NCBI RefSeq assembly: GCF_030864355.1
Contig: NC_083393.1
Location: 744,001 to 808,000 of the forward strand
DNA from: Cutaneotrichosporon cavernicola
Taxonomy: Eukaryota > Basidiomycota > Tremellomycetes > Trichosporonales > Trichosporonaceae
Direction: 5' to 3'
Length of the DNA: 64,000 nucleotides
The notes beneath the pieces were generated by a model that saw only the letters and a program-made list of their open reading frames with translations, was not told where the DNA came from and searched no databases. The position numbers were made by a program, and so were the translations under genes. Positions 1 to 12,400 of this stretch are shown piece by piece (within the stretch, counting starts at the first letter, position 1; the number at the start of each line of letters is the position of its first letter).

Positions 1-618
1 CGTCAGAGCGACGGGCCGGTGACGGACCGTAACGGCCCGGCTTACAACTTACTCCAAATAGCTCAGAAGTCCAACAGGATTCCACCCGGCCAGCTGACCA
101 ACTCCACTTGGCTCATCAATGCAGTCGACAAACCTCACCACTAGTATCGCACTCGAGCCTAAACCAGTCAGCTGACGGGTCGCGTGACGGAGGGCATCGC
201 GCTAAAACTTAGTCTCCTGCTGACTCGGTTCCTGCTTGTCAGCCATGCGTCAACTCGCATCCCACCCCGCCTAGGTCTTCCACACTCCCACAGCAATGGG
301 TCGATCAGCGCTTGACGAACTCGGTGCTCGCTGTGCCAGCCTCTTTGACGTTGAGAGATTGGAGATGGGGAGCATAGCATTCAGCACGGGGTGTCTTCTG
401 CAGATCTACTGGCCTGTGTTACTGTAAGTGAGTCATTTGGGCGGCCTGGGCGGATTGGCGTATTTGAGCAAAGTGCATTGCTTTCCCTCTGGCCTCCCTT
501 GAGCCACCGTGGGAAAACATCCCACGTGGAATGGTGCCTGATGAGATTTCCGTGATGCAAGTTGTTGAGACCAGCTCGATCAAAGCATCTCAACTGGAAA
601 CTCGCAACATAAGAAGGC
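1..618. other. intergenic stretch, left edge
   Basis: Upstream region of the URB1 gene. Only short unsupported open frames are present on either strand, with no recognisable domain, no intron signals that join frames, and no RNA gene by eye. It presumably holds the URB1 promoter and perhaps the end of a neighbour outside the window. Confidence 0.5.
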
Positions 619-3600
619 ATGGCGCCCAAACGTAAGCGTGGCGACGAAGTCGTACGAAACGACGTCGTACACCGTCCTGCACCTGGGACCAAGTTGTTCC
701 CGACTGGTCGGGCGGTGCGCGATGGCCTGGAGACTGGGACAAGGCAAGGTAGGTTCAGCGCTTCGAGCTCGACGGGCCGTCGTGGCCCCGCGAACAGCGG
801 TGCAAGGGCGTCGGTCCATGTTAAGCGGCGAGACATCTGACAGCAGCACTCGTCTCGTTCCACCAGCAGATCCTCACGCCGTACTCGAGCCTTCCTCTCA
901 CCATCTCGCATGCTACAGTCCTGATCCTCCAACACTACCTTGACGTATCGCCGACGGTGGATGAGATCTTTGCAGCCTGGAAGGCGGCTGATGAGGTGGG
1001 TTTTGTATATGGTACTGGTTAACTAACCTCAGGCGAAGAATGACCCCCTCGCGCAGACCGCCGCGCACCTCCTCGCCCTCATTTTGCGCATCCTGACCCC
1101 GCTTCCCTTCTTCCACAAGCAACTTGTCGGTATCGTCAACAAGCTTGTTTCCCCCTCTGAACCATACCATGGCTTCCTCGGTCATCTCATTTCTTCTGGT
1201 AACCGCGATAACATCCACGCCGGCCTCGATCTGGCCTCAGCGGCCGCGAACGTCGACACTCCAGATGTCACGAACCTCCTGGGTTCTTCGCGCGGTCGCC
1301 TCGCCGTCAAGGTGTGGCAGATAGTCGTAGACCGTGGTGCGGCTAAGAGCTTTGGCAAGCTCCTCAACATGCGCCGCCGGAACAAGGACGGCAACATGGT
1401 CGAGTACGGCGCCGATCCCCTCGACCGTGCCGACATCCGCCACCTCGGTATCCAACTCATCCTACCCCTCCTCCCCGCAGCTGAGTTCCACGCGCACGCC
1501 AAGGCCATTCTTCCTAACCTCTATCATGGCCTCGTGGACGACCCCCCCGCGACGGTCTACCGCGTCCTCTCGGCTATGTGGGGCGCGATCAGCGGGCCAC
1601 CTCCCGGGGTTGCCCGTCGCATCTCCCTCGTGCTCCTGGACGAGGGAGCGCTGGACCACATCTCGCGCTTGCTTGGTCGCGAGGCCGTCGAGGCATCGTC
1701 CGAGCGGACCGTTGGTGACATTGCCAAGGGCTTCCTCGAGAGCGTTACGTCCAACCCAGCGCGTGGGATTTGCTTCCCTGACCAGGGCTGGTACGAGCGC
1801 GAGGACGATGACAGTAAACAGAAGCGGGGGCTTCACAACCGCATTCTGTCCAACGCGCTACGCAAGTTGGGTGCGCGTGTCGTCGATGATGACGGCCGCG
1901 TAGGTGCCTGGGTCCTCAAGGTATTCGAGGCTGCACCCGAACTTGTGGCCGGATACTGGTCGTACTCAGCACTTGCGCTCGACCCGCGCCTGGACGCGCG
2001 ATGGATCGCGACAATGGCGTACGTTGGTCGCGTCATCTCTCTCCCGCTCCCGGCTCGCGAGAAGTTTAACCAGCCAGCACCTCGTGGGACATCCGCTTCG
2101 TCGATGCCGCCACGCGCCGCCCCTCCCGCAGTTACGACTGTCGTCGAGAGCGTTCTCCCCTCTCCCATGACCAAGCAGCATGTCATGAAGGGCTTGCAGC
2201 ACTCGTCCCACCTCATCCAGCACGTTACTGCACTCGCGCTCGCGCGTGGCCTGCAGAAGCTCTCGACTGTCCAGGCTCTCTACGCGTCTATTGCGGACGA
2301 GCTCGGCGAGAATTCGGAGGGAGCATGGCGTGCCGGTGCACGCGAGTTGGAGGCTGAATGTCGTCGTCGCGTGCCCGAGGTCTCGACGCTCATCGAGTTC
2401 GCTCAGAAGTCGGCGACCATGGCGCGACCGCCACCTGATGCGGATGAGGACTGGGAGCCTGAGCCGTCTGCGGCCGCTCGCAGTGCAATGCTCACGGAGA
2501 CTGCTCTCCGTCTCTTTGGACTGTACCACAGCACCCTGCCAAGTCTCGCTGGTGAGGCCAAGTTTGACGTTGGTCGCCTGCTCGTCTCGGCGTCGAGCAA
2601 GAACCAGGAGCGCCGCGCACGCCGTGAGGCGCGCGAGGGCTCGGTCGTGTCTGACTCGGGAAGTGTCATCTCGATCGGAACTGTCGGCACGGTGGGGATG
2701 GGTGGCGGCTTCGGCCACTCGCGTGGTGACGTCGAGGGCTTTGAGGCGTTGTCCCAATTGCATGTACTGCGACTCCTGTCCGAGGTCTCGGGGTGGAACT
2801 GGACGAACAAAGCGTCTGGCTCCCAGTTCACTTACCTTTACCACATCCTGCAGCTGCACCTTTCGACGCGCAATATCGTAACGCAGGCGATGACGACGAC
2901 GTTGCTGCACCGCCTCCTCGAGCAGTCATTGCTCTTCGAACACGACACACTCGAGCTCCCCATCTGGCTCGACGCATTGCCACGCGCGTCGGACACTGTG
3001 AGCGGGCCCATGTTCGTCGCCCAGCAGATCCACCTCCTCTCATTCCTCGACGAGTGTGTGCGCCGCGCTCTCAAGACGCCGCACAAGTACATCGAGGAGG
3101 GCGCCGAGGTCGTGCCCTCCCTCTCGCCACGTGAGGCCGCGTCGCCCCTCCTCATCGCCTTTGTTGAGCAGATCCACGCCAAGCTCATTGGCATGCACAT
3201 TGCCACTGAGGCGGCCGCTGTTGTCCTCAACTATCTCCGGCGTGTCCTTGTGGGAATCCTGGGGAAGCAGACGAGCAGAGAGTTCGTCCGCGCCATTGTC
3301 GACCGCATCTCCTCCTCCGTGCAGGAGGCCAAGGCCAAGGGCCAGCCGCGCAACGGCCTTCCTGAAATCATCTCTCTGATTGAGAGCGATCTCGACGTCG
3401 TGTTCAAGGGCGGTGCCATGTCCTCTGTTGACCCGGAGACGCCTCGCCTTGTCGACGAAGCCGAGTGGGCGCAGCGCAGCTTTACGCGTAACTGTGTGGA
3501 CAGCTTTGCAAAGGGCGCGGATACTAAGCTCGGTCAGCTGGCCATGCTCGTCAACACTGCGCCTGCGGACGAGGGCGCGCGCCAGGCGCAGTTCCTCGTA

Positions 3601-6348
3601 CATTTCCTCTCATTCCGCGCGAACACGGACGTCCTTCTCCTTCTTGCGACTGTCCTGAAACGTGCGCGTGACGACAGCGCCGGCCGGCGCCTCAAGAGTG
3701 CGGTGTTCAACGACACTGCGGTGCGTGACCTCTTCCTTACGAAGGCCGGTGACAATGTGCGATCCCACCTCTCAGACGTTGCCGGAGGGCTCTCGCCGTG
3801 CGCGTTCGACAAGGCGCTGGCGGAACCATACTCGCACAGTGCGGCCGAGACGATCGATAGCAAGACGAAGCTTCCCCGTGCGCTCGCTATCCTCCAGCCT
3901 TGGATCCCCTTCATGAGTGGGTCGCAAGTCGATGCGTGTCTCGCCACTGCCGTTAAGCGCGTCACGAAAGCGAAAGAGTTGGAGGCTGCGGCCGCCGACG
4001 TCCTTGGATCCCTCATCAGCGCCTCGCGCCCGCAGAGCGTGTACCCACACCTCTCGGCGCTACTCAAGCTCGGCGTATACCGCCCGATAACTGGGCTGCT
4101 CTCCTCGGCTGTTGCTTCGTCTCTCTCCCGGAGGCTCGATGTCGAGGTCACGGACGCAACCCTTGGCGAGCTCATCGCGCGCGGCGACAGCGACGGTTTC
4201 ACCCTGCTTGCCCTCATCGTCAGTCTGTCCTCGAAGGCAGCGGAAACGTTCGCCAAGCTTGCTGTCACCAGCGACTGGCTCACCGATTCCCGCATCCTCC
4301 CTACTGTTGCCGCTCTCAGCCCGGAACAGATCCCAACGGAACTTGGGGAGAAGGTCGTCAAGGCCGCTGTGGAGGCTCTTGCCGACACGACTGTCTCCCA
4401 AGACGTGCACAGTGCTGCGACCACGTTGCTCACGTCTCTCCCAGAGCAGGCCAACGCCACGGCTGTTGCCGTTCGTGGACTACCGCTTGCGTCCTTCGGG
4501 TCCCCAGTCGCCCGTGCTGCTGCTGCCCTCGCCGAAACTGGGAACGCCGAATTCGGTACAGCTCTTGCTCCTCTCCTCGACCTTGGACTGCAATACGCGA
4601 CCCGCCTGCTGAGCTCGGATGACGAGCTGTCTGAAGAGGAGCTGGCAACCCTTGGCGCCCTCCAGAAAGCCGTCGAGCTTGGTGCCGCTATGCGTGTCGA
4701 GCCCAGCGACCCTGAACCGGCCGTCACTGCGGCGATTACGGAGCGCCTCAACGTGCCGCAGGCACTTGAGTTTGCTGCCGTCCTGGCCCGGCACGCCATG
4801 CTCAAGGCCAGCTTTGTGCGACAGCAGCTGCAGCAGCTCGTAGCGTCCCGGGAGATCTCACGCCTGGCAATGCCCGGCGCGGACAATGCGCACCGCCTCG
4901 CATTCGTGCGCATCACCCACGCTCTTTTCCTGGCCAGCACGTACGTGTCGTGCCAACCGACGTTTGTGGAGCCTCTGGTTCCTCTTTACCGTGGAACCCT
5001 GGGGCGCGCCGATCGGCTCCTCCTCGAGCTGTTCCTCGCCTTCGAGGCGCAGCGCAAGCTTTCCCTCTCGAGCGTTCTGCAGCACTGGTCACCGAGTGGC
5101 GGCGTGTCGGCACGTGCGCTGGATGCTCTCACGTCCCTGGACCCCCAGAAGGTGTTCAACTCATCCGCGGCGTTCCCGCTGCGCCGTACGAACCCACCGG
5201 CCCAAGGCGCTCAGGTGGTCGACGATGGGCTTCCACCCGACGCCAAGCCAGACGACGTGTACGACCCCGTGTTCGTGCTAGCGCTCCTCTCGACGGTACT
5301 GCAGGAAGAACTCGGAGGCCTCGACTGGGTCGAGATCTTGCGCTCCAATGTCCTCGGCATGGCCGTGTGCGCGCTGTCATCGCGGGATGCGGGTATGCGT
5401 CGCGTGGCGGGCTACGTCCTGGCCCGCAGTGTCCAGCTAGTCTCGAAGGCAAACTTCCACGAGCAGCTGATGCTACTGCAGACGCTCGAGCTTGTCGCGC
5501 ACTCCCTGCCGGCACCGGAGAGCGAGGAGTCTCAGCCCCGCCTCTCACCGCTCATCACGCTCTTCGTGGCGCATGCCTTGCGCGCTCAGGCCCACCCGGC
5601 AAATTTCCTCTTCCCGCTCTCCTCCCGCTTCCTCCTCCAGCGCCCGACGCTCGACGTCGCCGACGTCCCTCTCCTCTACGGCATGCTGTACGCTGCCGGC
5701 GACGGGGCACGCCGCGAGCGCGCCTGGATCGTGCGGTTGCTGCGTGACGGTGTACGATCGAACCGCGATGCAGCAATCCTTGCGCGCCGTAACACGTCCG
5801 CGCTCCTCTGCTCGCTCTTCCAGAGCAGTCTTGACGCGCCGTTCCGCCGCGCGGTTCTCGCGGCATTGAGGAGTCTGGCACGCACGAGCACAGGTGCGCG
5901 CGCACTTCTCCGCGCGTCACTTGCGCCCTGGGTGCGCGTGCAGTGGGAGGACGCCAGCAACCACCCCGCTACTGAGGAGGTACGTGACGCTCTCCTCGGC
6001 CTTCTCGATGACGCTGTCGCTGCTGCTGGCATAGAGCGGGCTGCATGGGCCGGTGAGGTGGCTGCGTTCGTCACTGCTGTTGCCAGCACAGAGCGCCTGG
6101 TTCCCCTCGTGACACTAGCGTACCGCCTCGCCCGCGCCGACGGGACCACAGTGCACACGACACTCCCGACTCTCGCGAAACTTGGCGACGATGAGCGAGC
6201 CACAGAGCTCCTCTTCCGCGCCTCTCTCTTGGTTCCAGAGGGTGTGGAAGCGCGCCTCGCACCCACCCTTCACGCGCTGGCTGGACGAGTGGCACGTATG
6301 CAGGACGGCGTCGGCGCATGGGCTCGCGCCGAAGCCCGCCGGGTGTAG
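619..6348 (+). CDS. URB1: Urb1/Npa1, nucleolar pre-60S ribosome biogenesis protein
   Basis: Very large helical-repeat protein of about 1,865 residues, matching the Urb1/Npa1 family. In yeast this protein acts in the nucleolus in early 60S assembly as part of the Npa1 complex. Exons modelled: 619-748, 844-995, 1033-6348. The start ATG gives a basic MAPKRKRGDE tail. The second intron is 37 nt with a CTAAC branch site, and joins ...AAWKAADE to AKNDPLAQT in frame. N-terminal region around residues 50-400 resembles the Npa1 domain (LRILTPLPFFHKQLVGIVNK). The C-terminal third resembles the URB1 C-terminal domain (HPANFLFPLSSRFLLQRPT). The first intron is less certain: a GTAAGC donor at 632 would give the same phase but a shorter exon 1. 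The third exon is one uninterrupted 5.3-kb frame. Large antisense frames over it are mirror artefacts of codon bias. Confidence 0.9.
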
Positions 6349-6391
6349 AATGTAGATGGATGCATGTACAGGAATAGACGAACGAGAGCTA

Positions 6392-7138
6392 CTACAAGAA
6401 CGAGAGCTTGACAGCGGGAAGGGGCGGTACGCCGAGCAGGGAGAGCAGGTATATCCTGAGGTTGTCCTGGAGGGCGTCGTCGGGCGCTGAACCACCAAGG
6501 TCATCTATCCGCTTCAGCATCTCGACGGCCTCGAGGTCGTCTACCTCGTGCGCGCGGCGGATGTACTGTTGTCAGCCGGGTTCTCGATGGACGCACAGGT
6601 AAGATGTTGCCCATTGGGACCAGCTCGGCTTCACGGCCGTACTTTGCGATGAGGACCGTGTTCCACATCCTGGAGTCAGCGTTTGTATCTTCCCCCCCTT
6701 GCCAACGGCCCCTATGCCCTCCGCCTTTCCCCTCCTTTTCCCTTCCCACCTCCAACTCCTTTCCCCCCAATTCCGCCTCTCCATACGCCCCATCCCGCCC
6801 CACCCCGCCCCGTTCAGCCCGACCCACCTGCATTGCTCAACCCTCTTGGCCTCCCGGGCCTCAGCGTCGCGCCGCTCAGCGTCTGCCGCCTCGAACTCGG
6901 CAATCCGAATCCGCGCGAGGGCAAGCTGCGCTTCGAGCGTCTCGATGCGTGAGGCAGCCTCGAGGTCCAGCATCTCGGGGCTGCTCCGCGCCATGCGGTA
7001 GTCAGGGTTACCAAAGCGGCTCAAGTCGTAACCCGCCTCGCTCCCACGCTCAGATATGCTTAAGCTCATGGTGTGTCCCCGTGGCCCACGAGGACCCGAC
7101 GAGGGTGGGCGGGGCTGGCGGGGCAAGGCGTAAGACAT
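6392..7138 (-). CDS. small coiled-coil protein, unrecognised
   Basis: I do not recognise this gene. Three exons join in frame: 7138-6828, 6669-6597 and 6565-6392, giving about 185 residues. Residues 45-85 are a charged, Ala/Glu-rich heptad-like stretch (RIETLEAQLALARIRIAEFE), probably a coiled coil. The C-terminal half (WNTVLIAKYGREAELVPMGN, then YIRRAHEVDDLEAVEMLKRI) looks like a compact helical domain. Both introns end in CTGAC followed closely by AG; the second is only 31 nt. A second ATG at 7069 would remove a Pro/Arg-rich 23-residue leader. The stop lies 43 bp from the URB1 stop, so the genes converge. A helical adaptor or complex subunit is conceivable, but no function is assigned. Confidence 0.6.
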
Positions 7139-9493
7139 GTTTTGGGTTAATGAGATGAGAGAAATGAGATGGTGAAGGAGACGGGATGTTTGTGAGATAT
7201 TTGTTTTGTGTTGGTCTGTGCTGGAAACGGGGGGTGTTGGGGAGATGGGGAGAGGTCAGTGCGCTGATGCGAGTGATTTTCTTTTCCATTCGTGTTTGGT
7301 TCTGTGGAGGTTTAGAGGTCTGAGCTCAGGTCTGGGTTGAAGTGTTTTACCTGCTCTCATAGGGAGGGATAGTGGAAGTGGCGATTGTCCGGTCGTGCTG
7401 TTCACGACACCGGCTTTACTCGGAAGCGGAGAGCCCAAGTCTGAGGCTCGGACGCGGCTGTGGCATTGGCCTTCCACTCAGCTAGGCCGGGCTGGCTGAA
7501 GTGCCCGACTTGCTTGACTGAGCGGGAGTAGAGCCTGACGACCTCCGCCTCGAACGCGAAAGTGAGGAGGAGGGTGGCTGTGGCGGCCCACGCCGATCCG
7601 AGGATCTTTGAGCTTATGTCAGCCACGTCTTGGAAGTACCAACTTTTTGTCGGGGAGGAGGACAGTGCCTGCGATGGAGACAACAAGGCCACCGTCGAAC
7701 AATCGCACTCCTCTGCGTTGCCTTCATCCCTGTCGCCAAGCGACTCACACTCAAACCCATTCCCGGCTTCCCAATTCCACTATGCCAATAAGCTGAAGCC
7801 GCGACAACCCTACCCTTCACCGTGACCGTCTACTGCAGATTGCCCAGCCGGTGTGATGAAGAGTGGCGCCACGCGCGTCCCGATGGCCTGGAAGCAGTTA
7901 TGGTTGCTGGAACCGCTCGGTTCCGGGCAGGGGACGCCAGGGCCCGAGACGCTCCGTGTGCTGTCGTTTACCTTTTGCTCAGTCGTTCTTCCCCCCCAGC
8001 TTTTGTGACGGGCTGTGGTGACCGTGCAGAGCTTCACGATCAGCTGATTGCGGATGCAAGTTTGTTCATTGGCCGAATTGATCCCCCTTATGCGTAATCT
8101 CAAGCTTGTCTACCAGCTCAACGGGCAGAGACAAGGCAACAATGCACTTCTAAATCGCGAAACAAGCGCGACTAGAAGGCCTGGGCCAGTCCTGCAGCGC
8201 AAGCGCAAGCATCGAGTTTGGCGTAATGTCTCGCGTTCTGCGCTTGGCCCGGTTGGTGCGTCCGGCAGCATAGAGACCCCGCTCCTTCATCACGGCTGTT
8301 GTCGCCACCAAGAGCGGCTTCTCACTCGCTCTCGTCGATGGAAAGGTAATTCTGCTCCGGCTGTGGATCAGGCCGTGCTGAAGCGTGGCGACCTCGTCCA
8401 CTCCCTGTTTAGCCATCACTGCCATTGCACCCCCACTGATCTCAACACATGCGGCGCCTTATCTGCTGTTAGGTCTCAGATGACGCCTTGGTGTGTGTCC
8501 ATCTCACTGCTTGTCACGTGGTGCATTCTCCGCCGTCCCGTATCTTTTCCTCGCCGTGCCTCTTGTACAGCAGACCAGCTATCATGTTTGGAACCAATCA
8601 GGACGCGGACGAGGAGGGCCGGGACAACATGAGACAAGACCCAGCCTGCGTACTGGCGTCCCGGCGTCTGGCAAGTCTCCTGCCTCGTGGCCATCTATGA
8701 CCTGCCCTGTTATCCTGGTTCTGCACGGACCGTGTTCGAGAAGCAAGCCTGCTGGTTATCTCTTGGTTGTATTGAGTTTGATGGAAGAAGCTGTTGCAGA
8801 GCTTGCAAGGGTGTCCACGTGGTGAGAGTGGGTTTTAGCTTTGTGGGCCCGATCGTGGCAACGGATGTGCTAAACATTGGGATGGCTGACAAGCTGGCCA
8901 TGCTGGCCAGGCGCTTGACGAATACAAGATCATCAGTCAGTGGCTGTGGCAGGGTAAATGGATTCCGTCAATATCCCAAGTAGGCAGAACGCCAACTAGA
9001 GTATTTGTGCATTACCTAGATTCCCAGGCAAGGCAGGTGCGGATGTAGGTGAGTGGGACTAGAGACGCCTCATTTCAGCAAGTCTGAATGTTTTGAAAGG
9101 AGATATTCAGGGATGGGCCATTGGTTTCCCATGATGATGACCAAACCTTGGATTTGAGCCATCTGAAAATTAGAGGTTGGGATTAATACCTATTACAAAG
9201 TGAGATTACCTTACCAACCAGCCAACCACGCACGTTGAAGGAAGGCGCGACTGCTTTCTCCTGTTGGCAATGAGAGGTCAACATTGCCTGCCATTCAAGC
9301 CGTTCACCACATCACCCACAGTCAGAGACCCTAATCTCATCCCTCTTCATTCATTCCCATAACACCAACACTTCCGAGTCTTCCCATCCAACAAGTATCC
9401 TGTTCTCCAGTTATCTTGTCTTAGCATCCATTCCCCATCACTAGCGCTCCGGGCCACCGCACTGTTGATCCAAACAAGGCCCGGCGCACGGTC
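7139..9493. other. intergenic stretch, 2.3 kb
   Basis: No supported gene. Open frames are short, do not join across plausible introns and match no family I know. The longest candidates, about 7402-7692 on the minus strand and 8048-8632 on the plus strand, lack recognisable domains. The last kilobase before 9494 is relatively AT-rich and then CA/CT-rich, as expected for a promoter and 5' UTR of the arrestin gene. Confidence 0.5.
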
Positions 9494-12400
9494 ATGCACT
9501 CTCCCTCGACGCACAGGCTTTTTGGCCTGGGCGTGAGCCCCGGCTATAGCTCCCCAAACCGCAAGTCGGCCCCCACACCACTGTCGCCCACACCGCGAGC
9601 CCCTTTCGCCGCAGAGACTAGTGTCTCGAATCCGCCCTCCCCAGCGCCGTACACCACCCCGGGGCGGTTCCGGATCGCCAACCCTGACCCACCACCCGAG
9701 GACGAGGACATAGGAGTCAACAGCCTACAAGCACAGGCGGCACGCTCATTCTCTCTCAAGCCCACACACGCCGCCAGGAGTAGCGCTTTCGCGGCCATCA
9801 ACTCGACTCTAGCCTCGCACACGCCTCTGTCCCCTGGCGACCCGTTTACGGCACCACTCGGTCCGCTAGACAACAACAATCCCAATGTTTCGGAACCTCA
9901 CGATAACCCCAGCCCCCAGAAGCTCCTCGTCAATAGCAACGGTGCTAAGAATTCGCCTCGCCAGATCCGGCCTTCTAAGAGCTCAGAGTTCATGCGCCGC
10001 TTCCGCAACAGCAGCGAGGAGCCTCCAAGGAACACTACTCCATACCAGGCCCTATCAGACGATGAGGACGATGATGAGCGTCTGCGACTTCCACCAAGCG
10101 CTGTGCGCACTACCAACTCTCCTGCCCGCACCTTGCAGCCGCAGAGCCGGTGGTCGGACTCGACGAACTCTGCAAGTGACTTCCCCCTCCCACCCAATCG
10201 GACGCCCGCGTCGTCAGCGGAGAACTCGGGCTCGGCCGAGTCGTTCACCACTGCCAAGAACAGCGGACCCGATTCCTTCGGATCGAGCGATAGCAAAGGC
10301 AACAAGGCAGCGCCTCACCGAAGCCAGCCCTGGCCAATGGCCGCCAAGGCTGGCCCTGCTGCGCCGACAACTTCAGTGACTCTCGGAAAAAACAAGCATA
10401 GTCAGAATGCGGCTCTCTTCGCGGCGGAGACTGGCGGCATGGTCGTGCTCGACAATGCGTCTCGCCTCTACTCGCCAGGTGATTGCCCCGGCCGGGTCGT
10501 TAACCGGATGCCTGGCTACGCTCGTGTCCCATCCGCCAGCCGTCATGTGCACCGCAAGTCGACAGGTGACCTCAACTTCAGACGCGAGCTTGTTCCTGAA
10601 GAATCTCCGCGTCAGCCAGACTTCACGCGTAGTCGCGGGCCTCTGACCCCCCCGCTATCTGACGAGGGTATAGAGCTGCGCAGACGCGGACATGTCCGCG
10701 CGAACTCAGATGGGATCGCGCTGCTCGCGCGGCAGGGTACACTGTTCCACCCTGCGAGCAGTGACACCCGTGCATCGCAGGAGCTCGAAGTTATGCTCGG
10801 CAAACCCAAGAGTCGGCGCCTGAGTGCCAACGCGATTCTGCCTGCGCCAATGACGCCGAAGAAGAACGAGGTGCGCCTCGAGGCGAGTAAGAAGAGTCGC
10901 GCTCGCGTCGAGCTCGATGTGGTCATCGAACGCGAGTGCGTTGTTGAGGGCGGTGAGCTGCGTGGACGCCTCGAGGTCGTTGTCAGAGGTGGCAAGCGCG
11001 GTAACGGCCTCCGTGTAGGCGCCGGCAAACTACGAGTCATTGGCTACGAGGAGGTCGTCGAAGGGTCCAAGACGAACCGCCACATTTTCTACCAGCACCA
11101 GTACCTCCTTCCCGAGTTCTTCGAGCACGACTCGTCCCCGACGACACTCTTTGCGTCCGACGTGGACGAGGAGGGCTTCCATCTCGCGCACGAGGGCACG
11201 CACGCACTCCCTTTCAGCATGCAGCTTCCTCTCGGAGGCGGAGCCAAGGGGTCGTTCACGGGCGAGAAGGATAAGGGCCCGAACATCCGCTACGTTGTTG
11301 TGGGCAGTGTCAAGCTCCACATCCCAAAGAGTGGTAAGCGCGCCATCGCCCACTTCTACCGCCCAATCGTCCTACTTCCCTACCACAACCCCGCTCGGGC
11401 TCTCTCGCCGAGTCGCCAACCCATTGTCGAGTTTGTCGAGTCCCGCCTCGGCTGGAGCCTCATGGGCGAGAAGGGTAAAGTGTTCCTCCAGGTCTCACTG
11501 GGCCGGCAGACGTGGATCGCGGGACAGAGAGTGTGGTGCGAAGTCGGTGTGCGCAACAACTCGAACAAGAAGATCACACGGTGCTCACTGGCCATTTTGC
11601 AGACTGTCAACACCTTCGGAGTGCCCAAGGCCAAGGGCACGCAGGAATTTCTCAACACGGTCCGTCGCAAGGTGTCAGAAGAGACGAACGAGGCGGACTT
11701 TATGGACGTCGGCAGCGGACACGTAACGTCCAAGAGCTGGTGGACGGGCCTGGAGCCTGGCGAGTCCAACCGCTGGGACATGAGTGTTCCGATTCCAGTG
11801 AGCGCGCGGGAGAGGCGTAGCTGACAGCAGACTGGGATGATCTCGATCCCGCGTTCCAAGCTAGTCGAGATTGCTTACGTGCTCCGCGTGACTCTCAACA
11901 ACTCGATTTTCGTTGACGTGCCCCTCGAGCTCATCAACTTCCTCTCAGTTGACCCGCCCCCCATGCCCAGCGATGCGCGCCGTGCCAGGGTTCGCATGGC
12001 AGTTACGGGGCCGGCGGGGACTGTCAGGTCGTGCATTGCATCGACACTGCCACCGCCGGCAATCCAGACTCCTCAGCAGGTCAACGTCGCAGTGCAGACA
12101 ATGCCGCCACAGTCTCAACCAGCTAGTCTCCTTCCCCGTCTGCCTGGGGTTCCCGAAGACGGCGGCATAGGGTACACGTTTGAGCAGCTCAAGGGGGAGC
12201 CACAGGGTACCCAACCCATCGCTCGCAGCTCGTCGACGACGCTGAACATCGAGGCGCTCGTCGCCCAGGGCCGCGTGCGCTCCGAGGAGTGCGCCAGGTC
12301 GGCTGGGCACTCGGACCCGCACTCGGACGGGCACTCTAACCTGTACTCGGCTGGGCTCCTCCAGGTGCCCGGAGACGGGAACACGGACCTCATGCCGCGT

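Noticed and set aside
3534..4940. 468-residue open frame antisense to URB1
   Set aside because: Mirror frame caused by GC-biased third positions; Arg/Ser-rich with no domain, while the sense strand encodes a clear Urb1.
7402..7692. Minus-strand frame of 96 residues with a hydrophobic segment
   Set aside because: No matching exons, no family and no clear codon signal; probably chance.
11798..11836. Stop codon splitting the arrestin gene into two genes
   Set aside because: A 33-nt intron removes the stop and the arrestin C domain continues across.
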